From assembly GCA_019912985.1 (NCBI GenBank), contig JAIOHN010000880.1, positions 1 through 36,631 of the forward strand: a stretch of 36,631 nucleotides of DNA. The letters are read 5' to 3'. Below, in pieces: positions 8,563 to 18,421 of the stretch. Positions within the stretch are counted from its first letter, which is position 1. Each line of letters begins with the position of its first letter. This DNA comes from Anaerolineae bacterium. Lineage in GTDB: Bacteria > Chloroflexota > Anaerolineae > Aggregatilineales > Phototrophicaceae. The notes under the pieces are model-generated. The model was given only the letters and a program-made list of their open reading frames with translations. It was not told where the DNA came from and made no database searches. Position numbers and translations under genes: made by a program.

Positions 8563-10131
8563 ATGACTGAGATCAAAATCACCGGCGAACAGTCACCGGC
8601 ATTTGATCAGATTTTGACCCCGGCAGCACTTGAGTTCGTTGCGACCCTGCATCGCCAGTTCAACCCGCGACGACAGGAGCTTTTGCAGCGCCGCGCCGAA
8701 CGCCAGGTCAGACTCGACAACGGCGAACTGCCAGACTTCTTGCCCGAAACTGCCAATGTACGGGCAGCAGCATGGCAAGTGGCCCCGACACCATCGGATT
8801 TGCAGCAGCGCTGGGCGGAGATTACCGGGCCAGTTGACCGCAAAATGATGATTAACGCCCTCAACAGCGGCGCAGATGTCTTTATGGCCGATTGTGAGGA
8901 TGCCTTCTCCCCCATCTGGACGCAGGTGGTTGAAGGACAGATCAATCTGCGCGATGCAGTGCGACATGAGATTACATTTGAAAACCCTGACGGACGGCGT
9001 TACACATTGAACGACACACCAGCCGTGCTGCTGGTCCGTCCGCGCGGCTGGCATCTGGTTGAAAAACACGTGCTGGTCGATGGCGCACCTGTCAGCGCCA
9101 GTCTGTTCGACTTTGGCCTGTATTTCTTCCATAATGCCCAGGAATTGCTTGATCGCGGCAGCGGGCCTTATTTTTATCTGCCCAAACTGGAAAGCCATCT
9201 GGAAGCGCGCTTGTGGAACGATGTGTTCAACAGTGCGCAGGATGCGTTGAACATTCCTCGCGGGACCATCCGTGCAACCGTCCTGATCGAAACGATCCTG
9301 GCGGCGTTCGAGATCGAAGAAATTCTCTACGAGCTGCGTGATCATTCCGGCGGCTGCAATGCCGGACGCTGGGATTATATCTTCAGCGCGATTAAAAAGT
9401 TCTCCGGTCGCGAAGACTTTATGCTGCCCGACCGCGCCCAGGTAACGATGACCGTACCCTTTATGCGTGCTTATACCGAGCTGCTGGTGCGAACCTGCCA
9501 CAAGCGCGGCGCACATGCTATTGGTGGCATGGCAGCCTTCATTCCCAGCCGCCGTGACCCACAGGTCAACGAGGTCGCACTGGCGAAAGTGCGTGAAGAT
9601 AAGGAACGCGAAGTCAATGACGGCTTTGATGGCACCTGGGTCGCCCACCCGGATTTAGTTCCAGTGGCGCGGGCCATTTTCGAGCAAAAGCTGGATGGCA
9701 AGAGCAATCAAAAAGATCGCCTGCGTGAGGATGTACAGGTCAGCGCTGCTGATCTGGTGAATATCCCGGTGCCGGGCGGCCAGATCACAGAAGAGGGTAT
9801 TCGTAGCAACGTCAGTGTGGGCCTGCAATATCTCAATGCCTGGTTGGATGGCAACGGCGCAGCCGCCATCTTCAACCTGATGGAAGATGTCGCCACCGCC
9901 GAAATCTCACGGGCGCAGTTGTGGCAATGGCTGCATCATCACGCCAAACTGGCAGATGGCCGCACATTCGATACCGGGCTGTATACACAAATCCGTGATG
10001 AAGAACTGGCGAAACTCGGCGGCAGGGATGCCGCGCACTATGCTCAGGCAGTCGAAATCCTGGATAAGCTGGTGCTGGCCGATGAGTTTGTGGAATTTCT
10101 GACCTTTATTACCTACGATTACCTGAACTAG
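8563..10131 (+). CDS. aceB: Malate synthase (A type)
   Basis: Full-length similarity by eye: [116 protein letters not shown]. Confidence 0.95.
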   Translation: MTEIKITGEQSPAFDQILTPAALEFVATLHRQFNPRRQELLQRRAERQVRLDNGELPDFLPETANVRAAAWQVAPTPSDLQQRWAEITGPVDRKMMINALNSGADVFMADCEDAFSPIWTQVVEGQINLRDAVRHEITFENPDGRRYTLNDTPAVLLVRPRGWHLVEKHVLVDGAPVSASLFDFGLYFFHNAQELLDRGSGPYFYLPKLESHLEARLWNDVFNSAQDALNIPRGTIRATVLIETILAAFEIEEILYELRDHSGGCNAGRWDYIFSAIKKFSGREDFMLPDRAQVTMTVPFMRAYTELLVRTCHKRGAHAIGGMAAFIPSRRDPQVNEVALAKVREDKEREVNDGFDGTWVAHPDLVPVARAIFEQKLDGKSNQKDRLREDVQVSAADLVNIPVPGGQITEEGIRSNVSVGLQYLNAWLDGNGAAAIFNLMEDVATAEISRAQLWQWLHHHAKLADGRTFDTGLYTQIRDEELAKLGGRDAAHYAQAVEILDKLVLADEFVEFLTFITYDYLN

Positions 10132-10185
10132 ATCGTTTTTATAGGGGCATGGATTGCCCCTATGCTTATTAAAGGACCGAAATGA

Positions 10186-10926
10186 ATGACTAGGAAAGTA
10201 CTGATTACCGGCGCGGCAGGACGCATCGGCAGTTATCTGACAGCGCATCTCAAAGATGATTACGACTTTGTGCTGACAGACATCCGCTCCCCTGCCGAGA
10301 CCTACGGGCTGCCTTTCAGCGAGGCCAACCTGACCGACATCGATGCGATGCACAAGCTGTGCGAAGGTGTCGATACGGTGATTCATCTGGCGGCAGATCC
10401 AAGCATGCGCGCTCCATGGGAATCGCTGCTGCCGAACAACCTCATCGGTGTTTACAATGTGTATAAAGCCGCAGCTGATGCCGAGTGTCGGCGTGTGATT
10501 TTTGCCAGCACAGTCAACACAATCAGCGGCTATCACGAGGGTGTGACCATCTGGCCGGATATGCCCGTGCATCCCGGTAATCTCTATGGCGCGAGCAAGG
10601 TCTGGGGCGAGGCATCAGGCTATGTTTTCGCGGATCAGGGTGTCATTTCCGTCATCTGCCTGCGCTTCGGCTGGGTAGTGATGCCCGATCATCCAGCGAT
10701 CACACCGGACCAGAGGATGCTGGATATGCTGCTCACCCTGCCCGATCTGACTAATCTGGTCCAGTGCAGCATCGAAGCACCAGATAGCTTGCGCTATGGC
10801 ATTTTCCACGGCGTTTCGGATAACCGCCACAAACGACTGGACATCACCAGCGCCCGCGAAATCCTGGGTTACAATCCGCAGTACGATGGCTTCGCGATTG
10901 CCGAGGCAAACGCCCAGAAGGGATAA
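10186..10926 (+). CDS. NAD-dependent epimerase/dehydratase, uronate dehydrogenase-like
   Basis: Extended SDR: VLITGAAGRIGSYL, VIHLAADPS, FASTVNTISGY, YGASKVWGE (YxxxK); overall layout resembles uronate dehydrogenases. Confidence 0.75.
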   Translation: MTRKVLITGAAGRIGSYLTAHLKDDYDFVLTDIRSPAETYGLPFSEANLTDIDAMHKLCEGVDTVIHLAADPSMRAPWESLLPNNLIGVYNVYKAAADAECRRVIFASTVNTISGYHEGVTIWPDMPVHPGNLYGASKVWGEASGYVFADQGVISVICLRFGWVVMPDHPAITPDQRMLDMLLTLPDLTNLVQCSIEAPDSLRYGIFHGVSDNRHKRLDITSAREILGYNPQYDGFAIAEANAQKG

Positions 10927-10930
10927 ACAC

Positions 10931-11833
10931 ATGCAAACAGCGACCAAGGAAACGCTCTATTTTGAAACGGGTGCCGATAACCCGGTGACCATGCGTGTTC
11001 AGCCAGGTGAGACGTTTGAAGTCGAGACCCAGATGAACGCTGGCCCCTGGCTGGATACCCACCCGGACGGTGAACGACTGCGCCAGAAAATTCGCGGCGG
11101 CAATCCTTCCAGCGGCTGCATTTACGTTGAGGGTGCGCAGCCAGGGCAGATGCTGACGGTTCATATCGGCGATATTGACCTGAACCCGGTCGGCTATACG
11201 GCTTTTTCCGGCAGTACCGGGGCCATGCCGGGCTGGTTGGGCGGCACTGGCATCGGTCGCCAGAGTAAAGTGGTAAACATCCATGATGGCTTCATCCAAT
11301 GGAGTGAGTCGGTCAAGATTCCTGTCGCGCCCATGATTGGTTTTGTAGGCGTGGCTCCAGCCCGTGAACGCTTCCATAATGGCTGGGGTGGTTATTGGGG
11401 CGGCAATTTTGACGTGCAGGAAATCACTACGGGCGCGGCGGTACAGCTAGCAGTACATCATCCTGGCGCGCTGCTGCACATCGGGGATATGCACGCTATC
11501 CAGGGCGACGGCGAAATCTGCGGCGCAGGCGGCATCGAAGCGGAAGGCCGCGTGCGCGTGCGCTGCGAAATCAGCGATAAACCCGCTGCGATGTATTGGC
11601 CGCGCATCATCACGGATACGCACATTATGACAGTGGCGATGGCCCGCCCGGCGGAGGATGCCTTCCGCACAGCACTGGAAGCGATGGTATTGTGGCTGGA
11701 AGAAAGCTACGGCTTCGAGCGCGGCGAGGCTTACCTCTATCTGGGACAGGTGCTGGAAGCGCGCTGTACCCAGTTCGTCAACCCGACTTATACCTACGTC
11801 GCCAAAGTCGCCAAGCGCTTTTTGCCCGGTTAG
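10931..11833 (+). CDS. Acetamidase/formamidase family protein
   Basis: MQTATKETLYFETGADNPVTMRVQPGETFEVETQMNAGPW...NPSSGCIYVEGAQPGQMLTVHIGDI...GYWGGNFDVQEITTGAAVQLAVHHPGALLHIGDMHAIQGDGEICG is the typical FmdA/AmdA core. Confidence 0.85.
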   Translation: MQTATKETLYFETGADNPVTMRVQPGETFEVETQMNAGPWLDTHPDGERLRQKIRGGNPSSGCIYVEGAQPGQMLTVHIGDIDLNPVGYTAFSGSTGAMPGWLGGTGIGRQSKVVNIHDGFIQWSESVKIPVAPMIGFVGVAPARERFHNGWGGYWGGNFDVQEITTGAAVQLAVHHPGALLHIGDMHAIQGDGEICGAGGIEAEGRVRVRCEISDKPAAMYWPRIITDTHIMTVAMARPAEDAFRTALEAMVLWLEESYGFERGEAYLYLGQVLEARCTQFVNPTYTYVAKVAKRFLPG

Positions 11834-11840
11834 CCTGTCG

Positions 11841-12614
11841 ATGAGCGACCTTTTTTCGCTGGCAGGCAAAGCCGCGCTCGTGACTGGCGCAGGCCGGGGC
11901 ATGGGTCAGGCCATTGCTCAAGCATTGGCGCGGCATGGCGCGGATGTGGCGCTTGCCAGCCGCACGGAATCCGAGCTTGCGGAAAGTTTGGCACTGGTCG
12001 AGGCCGAAGGCCAGCGTGCTTTCGCTTTTCCGGTGGATCTGCTTGAGTCCGGCGCGGCCTCGCAGCTTGTCGATGCAGCGGCAAAAGCCTTGGGACGGCT
12101 CGATATTCTGGTCACATCCTCCGGGACCATCGTGCGCAAACCGGCGCTGGAAATGAGCGAGGATGAGTGGGACCGCGTGATTGATCTCAATCTGAAAGCA
12201 CGCTTCTTCCTGGCGCAGGGCGCAGCCCGCCACATGACGGATGGCGGCAGCATGATTCATATTGCGTCGCTGTCCTCCTTTTTTGGTGTACCGAACCAGA
12301 TGCCTTATGTTGCCGGGAACGGCGGAATCGCTGCCATGACACGTGCTCAGGCAGTCGAATGGGCGGATCGGGGCATTCGCGTGAATGCCATCGCCCCCGG
12401 CACGATTCTCACACAGCAGACGGAAGGTCTGCTCTCCAATGCCGACGTCTACGCCAGCCGACTGGCCCGCATCCCGATGAATCGCCTGGGCGATCCACAG
12501 GATGTCAGCGGCGCGGCGGTTTTCTTAGCTTCCTCCGCAGCAGCCTACATCACCGGCCACATTCTTGTCGTAGATGGTGGCTGGCTGGCGGCTGGTGGTG
12601 GCCTGAAGGGATAA
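11841..12614 (+). CDS. SDR family NAD(P)-dependent oxidoreductase
   Basis: LAGKAALVTGAGRGMGQAIAQALARHGADVALASR (TGxxxGxG), MPYVAGNGGIAAMTRAQAVEWADRGIRVNAIAPG, HILVVDGGWLA. Confidence 0.9.
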   Translation: MSDLFSLAGKAALVTGAGRGMGQAIAQALARHGADVALASRTESELAESLALVEAEGQRAFAFPVDLLESGAASQLVDAAAKALGRLDILVTSSGTIVRKPALEMSEDEWDRVIDLNLKARFFLAQGAARHMTDGGSMIHIASLSSFFGVPNQMPYVAGNGGIAAMTRAQAVEWADRGIRVNAIAPGTILTQQTEGLLSNADVYASRLARIPMNRLGDPQDVSGAAVFLASSAAAYITGHILVVDGGWLAAGGGLKG

Positions 12615-14648
12615 ATGATGATGACGACACTGACGACCCAACACCCGATTACCCCCTCAATTGACCTGCGCGACATGCTGCGCCAGCATCTTATCCAGCG
12701 CAGTGCCGACTGCATGGAAGAGGCAGCCCAACGCCGCCAGAATGCTTTATCCAGCGGCGACATCAACACCTATCAGGCAGCGGTGCGCACAGCAGTACGC
12801 GGATTTTATGGTGATATGCCGGTTGGCCCGAATGCGCCACCAGTGCAGGCACACACAGTCAGCACCTTCGATAAAGACGGCTACCGACTGGAAAATGTCC
12901 TTTTCGACTCATTCCCCGGCTGGCAGGTCAATGCAACGGTCTATGTGCCGCTGAATTTTGAACCGCCCTACCCTGCGGTCGTGATTCCGGTCGGACATGC
13001 AGGCAAGCAGTACGAGAGCTACCAGCTTCCGGCGCAGTTTTTCGCCCGCAGTGGTTACATGGCAGTCCTGTTTGACCCCCCAGGACAGGCCAGCGAGAAA
13101 CAACTCGGCAATGACCACTTCCGCGATGGTGTGCGCTGCTATCTGGTCGGCGAGACATCCAGCCGCTATTTCGTGGGCGATGCCCTTCGCTGCATCGACT
13201 ATCTTGCCAGCCGCCCCGACGTGGATATGAGCCATGGTGTCGCCATGACCGGCGTTTCTGGCGGTGGCACCACCACCACATTCTCCGCGCTGCTGGATGA
13301 TCGCATCACCGTCAGTGGCCCGTCATGCTGTCTATCGCCGCGTGTAGCGCTGGATATTGTGCAGTGCTATGCAGGCTGCCCGGAAACCAATATGTGGCGG
13401 CGCTATGCTGAAGGGATTGATGAGATTGACCTGCTGTGCGCTGCTGCACCCATTCCCACGCTGCTGATGGCCGGGCGCACAGACGAGGTATTCCATATTG
13501 AGGACACCACCCAGCTGGCGGAACAAGTCGCCGCGTTTTATGCGGCAGCCGATGCGCCGGATCATTTTCACTTCTTTGTCGATGAGAGCGGCCATGCCTA
13601 TACACTGGCACAGGCACGCCAGTTCACGGCATTTATGAACCACTGGCTGCTCGGCACACCACAACGCTCGATTTGTGATCTGCCGGATTCAGCCTTTACG
13701 CTGGACCCTTACGAAGAGATGCGCTGCTATCCTGACGAAGCGGTTAATATGTTCAGCCTGACCCGCCAGCGTGGGCATGAACTGGCGCAAACACGCGATT
13801 CCAGTCCCGAAGCGATCCTCGCCGCCGCACGTCGCAGCAGCGGCGCGACCAACTTCCCACCCGCACCAGAGGCTGCCACAGGCGAACCGTTCCAGGTGTG
13901 GACCCATGATTGGGAACAGGTGCTGCTCAAACCAGAACCCGGAATCGAACTCCCGGCGACGTTTCTGGCGACCGAAAATGCTGCCGCGACCATCCTGCAT
14001 TTTGATGACGCGGGCAGACATCGCCTGCTCGAACGGCAGGGGCCATTGTTGACCGCAGCGAATTTCTTGCAGCGCGATAGCGATGGCAGAGCCAATATTC
14101 TCAGCGTTGATTTACGCGGCTGGGGGGATAGCGCGCCATCGCTTTATCCCTACGAGCTGGCAGGTTGGGGTGGCATCGATCGGGTGACGGCCTACATGAG
14201 TGCGGCACTCGGTGATGCAGTCCTCTCACAGCGGATTCGTGATGGACTGTCGGCACTGGCTTACCTGCGCACCCGTGTTGATCCCCAGAGCATCATCGTC
14301 ACTGGGAGTGGCTTAGGTGGCGTGGTGGCATTGCATGTGGCGGCATTTGTCGATGATCTGCAGGCAGTCATGACGTGGGATGGGTTGGTGAGCTTCCAGG
14401 CATTGCTGGACACACCAGCTTATCACTGGCCTGCCGATGCTTTCCTGCCGCTGGCACTGCTGAATTATGACCTGCCAGCATTGGCTGCTACCCTACCCTG
14501 CCCGGTCTTCATCGCCAACCCGCTGGATGGTGAGGCCAACCCGCTGACTACAGCAGACACTGACGAACTCAATCAGCGCATCGGGCGCGAGGTTTATCGC
14601 GCCGAGGCCAATTACGTCGAACTGCTGCGCGAGCTGATTCGCGCTTAG
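12615..14648 (+). CDS. Tandem alpha/beta-hydrolase protein, acetyl xylan esterase-like
   Basis: First half: GWQVNATVYVPLNFEPPYPAVVIPVGHAGKQYESYQ and MTGVSGGGTTTTF nucleophile elbow; second half: a second hydrolase-like fold IIVTGSGLGGVVALHVAAF. Start abuts the SDR stop. Confidence 0.75.
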   Translation: MMMTTLTTQHPITPSIDLRDMLRQHLIQRSADCMEEAAQRRQNALSSGDINTYQAAVRTAVRGFYGDMPVGPNAPPVQAHTVSTFDKDGYRLENVLFDSFPGWQVNATVYVPLNFEPPYPAVVIPVGHAGKQYESYQLPAQFFARSGYMAVLFDPPGQASEKQLGNDHFRDGVRCYLVGETSSRYFVGDALRCIDYLASRPDVDMSHGVAMTGVSGGGTTTTFSALLDDRITVSGPSCCLSPRVALDIVQCYAGCPETNMWRRYAEGIDEIDLLCAAAPIPTLLMAGRTDEVFHIEDTTQLAEQVAAFYAAADAPDHFHFFVDESGHAYTLAQARQFTAFMNHWLLGTPQRSICDLPDSAFTLDPYEEMRCYPDEAVNMFSLTRQRGHELAQTRDSSPEAILAAARRSSGATNFPPAPEAATGEPFQVWTHDWEQVLLKPEPGIELPATFLATENAAATILHFDDAGRHRLLERQGPLLTAANFLQRDSDGRANILSVDLRGWGDSAPSLYPYELAGWGGIDRVTAYMSAALGDAVLSQRIRDGLSALAYLRTRVDPQSIIVTGSGLGGVVALHVAAFVDDLQAVMTWDGLVSFQALLDTPAYHWPADAFLPLALLNYDLPALAATLPCPVFIANPLDGEANPLTTADTDELNQRIGREVYRAEANYVELLRELIRA

Positions 14649-14669
14649 GGACGCAGTTTGCTGCGTCCC
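14648..14669. terminator. GC-rich hairpin GGGACGCAG-TTTG-CTGCGTCCC at convergent gene ends
   Basis: 9-bp perfect stem between the hydrolase stop (14648) and the ABC permease stop (14681). No clear U-tract, so terminator function is tentative. Confidence 0.5.
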
Positions 14670-14680
14670 ACAATCGTCGG

Positions 14681-15565
14681 CTACTGCTTCACCGAGCCGA
14701 GTGTCAGGCCGGTGACAAAGTAGCGCTGCAAGAACGGGTAAACCATCAGGATCGGCACCGAAGCGACGAAGATCAATGCTGCGGACAGCCCTTCTGGCGT
14801 GGCGTTCTGGAAATCGAGACTACCGGAGGCTGACTGCCAGTTGATGCGACGCGTCGAGACCAGCGAGTAGAGGAAGCTTTGCAACGGCCACTGGTCGATG
14901 TTGTTGATATAGACGATGCCATCAAACCATGAATTCCAGTGTGCGACCGCTGTGAACAGCGCGATGGTCGCCAGTGCGGGCAGCGCAATCGGCAGGTAAA
15001 TTTTGAACAACACTGCTGTATGCGAAGCGCCGTCTAACCAGGCTGCTTCGGCCAGCTCATAGGGAATGCCTCGGAAGAAATTCACCATAATGATGATGTA
15101 AAAGATGTTAATCACCATTGGCAGGATCAGCACCAGGAAATTGTTCAGCAGTCCCAGGTTGCGGAAGGCCAGAAAAGTCGGGATCAACCCGCCGCTGAAC
15201 AACAGACCGAAGATCATGATCACCTTGAATGCCAACCGCCCCGGCATATGGATGCGATCCAATGACAGTGGATAAGCAGTCACGACGACCAGCAGCAGCG
15301 TACTAATGACCGCGACAATCACTCGCGCGACCGAGATACCAAATGATCCCAGGAATTGTCGATTTTGCAGGATGAAAGCGTAGTTATCGAAGGTCAGACC
15401 AATTGGCAGCAGACCCACCAATCCCGCAGAAACCGCCGCACGGTTGCTCAACGATTTTGATAGCAGATGGATAAAAGGCAGGATGCATGACAGCGCCAGC
15501 AGCGCCAGCACGATCCAGATGATCGTATCCACAATGAAATACTTTAGATTTCGTTCTTCAATCAT
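14681..15565 (-). CDS. Carbohydrate ABC transporter permease (LplC/YtcP type)
   Basis: FIHLLSKSLSNRAAVSAGLVGLLPIGLTFDNYAFIL and EAAWLDGASHTAVLFKIYLPIALPALATIALF (EAA loop). Confidence 0.9.
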   Translation of the reverse strand: MIEERNLKYFIVDTIIWIVLALLALSCILPFIHLLSKSLSNRAAVSAGLVGLLPIGLTFDNYAFILQNRQFLGSFGISVARVIVAVISTLLLVVVTAYPLSLDRIHMPGRLAFKVIMIFGLLFSGGLIPTFLAFRNLGLLNNFLVLILPMVINIFYIIIMVNFFRGIPYELAEAAWLDGASHTAVLFKIYLPIALPALATIALFTAVAHWNSWFDGIVYINNIDQWPLQSFLYSLVSTRRINWQSASGSLDFQNATPEGLSAALIFVASVPILMVYPFLQRYFVTGLTLGSVKQ

Positions 15566-15576
15566 GTCATGCCCTC

Positions 15577-16551
15577 CTAGAAAATGCGATAGTTGGCATA
15601 ACGGTCAGCTAGCCAGTATGAGGTAATAATCAGGACAAAACCGACCACCGCCTTGAACAGGCCAACGACGGTCGCAATTTCATAGTTCAGATCAATCAAT
15701 CCGACGCGGTAGACATAAGTATCAATGATGTCACCAGTCGAATACACTACCGGGTTGTAGAGCACCAGGATCTGGTCAAAGCCTGCATTCAGCACATTAC
15801 CCAGGCTCAGGCAGGCCATCAGCACGATAATGCTGGCAATCCCTGGAAGGGTTACATTACGCAAGCGCGCCCAGCGCCCTGCTCCATCCACCGCAGCGGC
15901 TTCATACAATTCCGGATTGATCTGCGTCAGCGCGGCTAGATAAATGACCGCACCAAAGCCAAAACCTTTCCAGACATCTGAGAGAATCAATGTCCAGGGA
16001 AAAGTCCCTTTATCACGCAAAAATCCGATTTCTGGTAGTCCGATGCTGGTGAGAAAGCTGTTGATCGGTCCGGAACCGCTGAGAATCGTGACCATGACCG
16101 CGCCCACGATAATCCATGATAGAAAATGTGGAAGCGTGGTAAATGTCTGCACAAACCGTTGATACATGGGAGACTTCACCTCATGTACCATCAGGGCAAA
16201 CACGACTGCGGCCACCTGCCCCAGTACAATCTTGCCAACAGCGATGAAGACCGTATTTTGTAACACCTGCAAAGTCTGAGGCCGGGTGAACACCTGCTGG
16301 AAATTTTCCAGACCGACAAACTCTGATCCTGCCAACCCTTTGAACGGGTTAAAATCTACAAAAGCAATTCCAATACCCCAGAGAGGGTAAAACTGAAAAA
16401 TAATAAGCATAATCGTTGCCGGAATCAGCATGAAATACAGTAGTTTGTGCTGCTTCCATACCTGACCGAAGGTTGGCTTACGCCCTTTCTGGACTTGTAC
16501 TTGCGCTTCCGAATCCCTCCCGGCAGCTATAATCGAGGAGTTGTCAATCAT
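15577..16551 (-). CDS. Carbohydrate ABC transporter permease (LplB type)
   Basis: GRKPTFGQVWKQHKLLYFMLIPATIMLIIFQFYPLWGIGIAFVDFNPFKG; EAAAVDGAGRWARLRNVTLPGIASIIVL; VLYNPVVYSTGDIIDTYVYRVGL. Confidence 0.92.
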   Translation of the reverse strand: MIDNSSIIAAGRDSEAQVQVQKGRKPTFGQVWKQHKLLYFMLIPATIMLIIFQFYPLWGIGIAFVDFNPFKGLAGSEFVGLENFQQVFTRPQTLQVLQNTVFIAVGKIVLGQVAAVVFALMVHEVKSPMYQRFVQTFTTLPHFLSWIIVGAVMVTILSGSGPINSFLTSIGLPEIGFLRDKGTFPWTLILSDVWKGFGFGAVIYLAALTQINPELYEAAAVDGAGRWARLRNVTLPGIASIIVLMACLSLGNVLNAGFDQILVLYNPVVYSTGDIIDTYVYRVGLIDLNYEIATVVGLFKAVVGFVLIITSYWLADRYANYRIF

Positions 16552-16605
16552 AACGGCAATCCTATCTTCCTGGCGGATGATGCGCTGTGCGCGATGTGGA
16601 ATGAT

Positions 16606-16631
16606 TCAGGGGCGCAATACTGCGCCCCTGA
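16606..16631 (-). promoter_or_regulatory. Intercistronic stem-loop TCAGGGGCGCA-ATAC-TGCGCCCCTGA between solute-binding protein and permease genes
   Basis: 11-bp perfect stem with 4-nt loop, directly downstream of the SBP stop (16644) and upstream of the LplB start (16551). Confidence 0.75.
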
Positions 16632-16643
16632 GGTTATAAACGA

Positions 16644-18344
16644 TCAGGAGATTGATGCTTTCCAGGCATTAACATCTTCAGTCACTTCGGCACCGCCCAT
16701 CGCCAGCCAGTCTTCCACATACTGGTCAAAGGCATCCAGATCACGCGCCCCGATGAGGATTTCGGTGTAAGCTGAGTCTTCCATTGTATTGAGGTCAGGC
16801 AGCAGCTCTGTCATACGTTCGGTGTTCGCACCCAGGAAGGCATCCACATAACCTTCGTCGCGGGTTTCGAACACGTGGTTGTAGTACTGGATCTCACGCA
16901 CAATGGCGTCCTGACTGATCAGGAACTGCTGAGCGCTGTTAAGCGTGGATGGGTCCGCTGTCAGCCACTCTCCCATATCCGCGTAGATGTCCGCCTGATA
17001 TTCGGGATAGCACATATACGGGAAGCCGAAACCAACTTCGTTGACGAACTGGTATTCCTGGTCGGGGAAGTTGGGACCAGCAACCACATTGCAGTTTTCG
17101 TCAAACTCCCAGGTGTAACCCTGTGTGAAGCCGTTGCTGTTACGGAATTCGCCATACTGCTGGTAATCCGTCCAGTTGACGTGCATGTCCATCTGCCAGT
17201 TCAACTGCTTGATGGCCGCTTCAATCTTCTGCGGGTCAATGTCACTACGGAAAACCACACCTGTGCCACGTGTGCTGGAACCAGCGCGACCTACCAGACC
17301 ATCGGGACCGGCAGGCGTCGGCATAATGGCTGCCTGGGCACCTGGCGTCAGTTCATAGAAGCTGCGAAGTCCACCGCCAGCGATCCACCACGGCGCGAAC
17401 CAGACACCCACGCGACTGCCCTGCCACAATTGTGCAGCATCGCCTTCACCATAAGTGAAGAAATCAGGATCAATCAGGCCGTCAGCATACCAGCGGCGCA
17501 GTACTTCCAGCGCTTGCTTGTTGCTTGGGTCCAGACCACCCCAACGCAGCGTGCCATCTTCATTCGCAATCCAGCGCTTGGGCATAGAACCATAAGCACC
17601 AAAGATCGGGTCGAGGCTGTTATACCAGGTCACAAGATTCTGGCAGGCGCTGACACCAAATTCGCACAGGCCTGCGCCCTTGAATTCACGCATGGCATTT
17701 TCCAGCTCTTCCACCGTGGTGGGCATCGGCAGCCCAACACTATCAAGGAAGTCCTGGCGGATGTGGCCGATGTTATCCACGTTCCAGGCTGGGCCATAGG
17801 TGAAGGCTACACCGTAAATGCGATCCCCACGGACAACGGAGGAAACCCAGTTGTCACCATCAGGATAGCGTTTCTTCTCTTTGACGAGATCAGAAGCGGT
17901 GGCATTCCAGATATCGGTGATATCAGCCACAGCATCGTTTTCAATCAGCAGCGACAGTGTGGTATCACCAGCTGCGAACATCTCTGGCAGCGAACCAGCA
18001 GCAATATCAGTCGCTATGCGTGTGGTACGCTCCTGACCAACAGCCTGCCAGGCAATGGTGTAGTTGATGCCAAGCTGCTCTGAAACGCGGTTATGCATCG
18101 GGTTGTTGAGGAAGTCATCCCCTTCGGGGAAAGGCGCATCCACGATGTATGGTGTAGAAATCTCGACTGGTGGATCGTATTTGTCGAATGCGGGATAGGT
18201 GGGAGTCCAATCCATCTCGCAAGCACCCTGCGCAACAGCTTCAGCAAGTGTCAATCCACCGGGAATCGTCAACCCAATCCCGGCACCAGCCGCAGAAGTC
18301 CCCATCACTTTTAGCATATCACGACGAGAAAGCTTATTGTTCAT
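16644..18344 (-). CDS. Extracellular solute-binding protein (LplA type) with Tat-like signal
   Basis: MNNKLSRRDMLKVMGTSAAGAGIGLTIPGGLTLAEAVAQGAC: twin-arginine leader; body PEMFAAGDTTLSLLIENDAVADITDIW... typical of long type-1 SBPs next to LplBC. Start moved from 18356 to 18344, which is preceded by gagagg. Confidence 0.88.
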   Translation of the reverse strand: MNNKLSRRDMLKVMGTSAAGAGIGLTIPGGLTLAEAVAQGACEMDWTPTYPAFDKYDPPVEISTPYIVDAPFPEGDDFLNNPMHNRVSEQLGINYTIAWQAVGQERTTRIATDIAAGSLPEMFAAGDTTLSLLIENDAVADITDIWNATASDLVKEKKRYPDGDNWVSSVVRGDRIYGVAFTYGPAWNVDNIGHIRQDFLDSVGLPMPTTVEELENAMREFKGAGLCEFGVSACQNLVTWYNSLDPIFGAYGSMPKRWIANEDGTLRWGGLDPSNKQALEVLRRWYADGLIDPDFFTYGEGDAAQLWQGSRVGVWFAPWWIAGGGLRSFYELTPGAQAAIMPTPAGPDGLVGRAGSSTRGTGVVFRSDIDPQKIEAAIKQLNWQMDMHVNWTDYQQYGEFRNSNGFTQGYTWEFDENCNVVAGPNFPDQEYQFVNEVGFGFPYMCYPEYQADIYADMGEWLTADPSTLNSAQQFLISQDAIVREIQYYNHVFETRDEGYVDAFLGANTERMTELLPDLNTMEDSAYTEILIGARDLDAFDQYVEDWLAMGGAEVTEDVNAWKASIS

Positions 18345-18421
18345 TTTTCCTCTCAATCTAATAAGGTTTATTCGGTTACTGCAGTGCCAGGCTTATATAC
18401 TGCTGACATCACCTCCTTTCA

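Noticed and set aside
8593-9648. 351-aa minus-strand ORF
   Set aside because: Antisense to malate synthase.
16875-18083. 402-aa plus-strand ORF
   Set aside because: Fully antisense to the solute-binding protein gene, whose protein is clearly recognisable.
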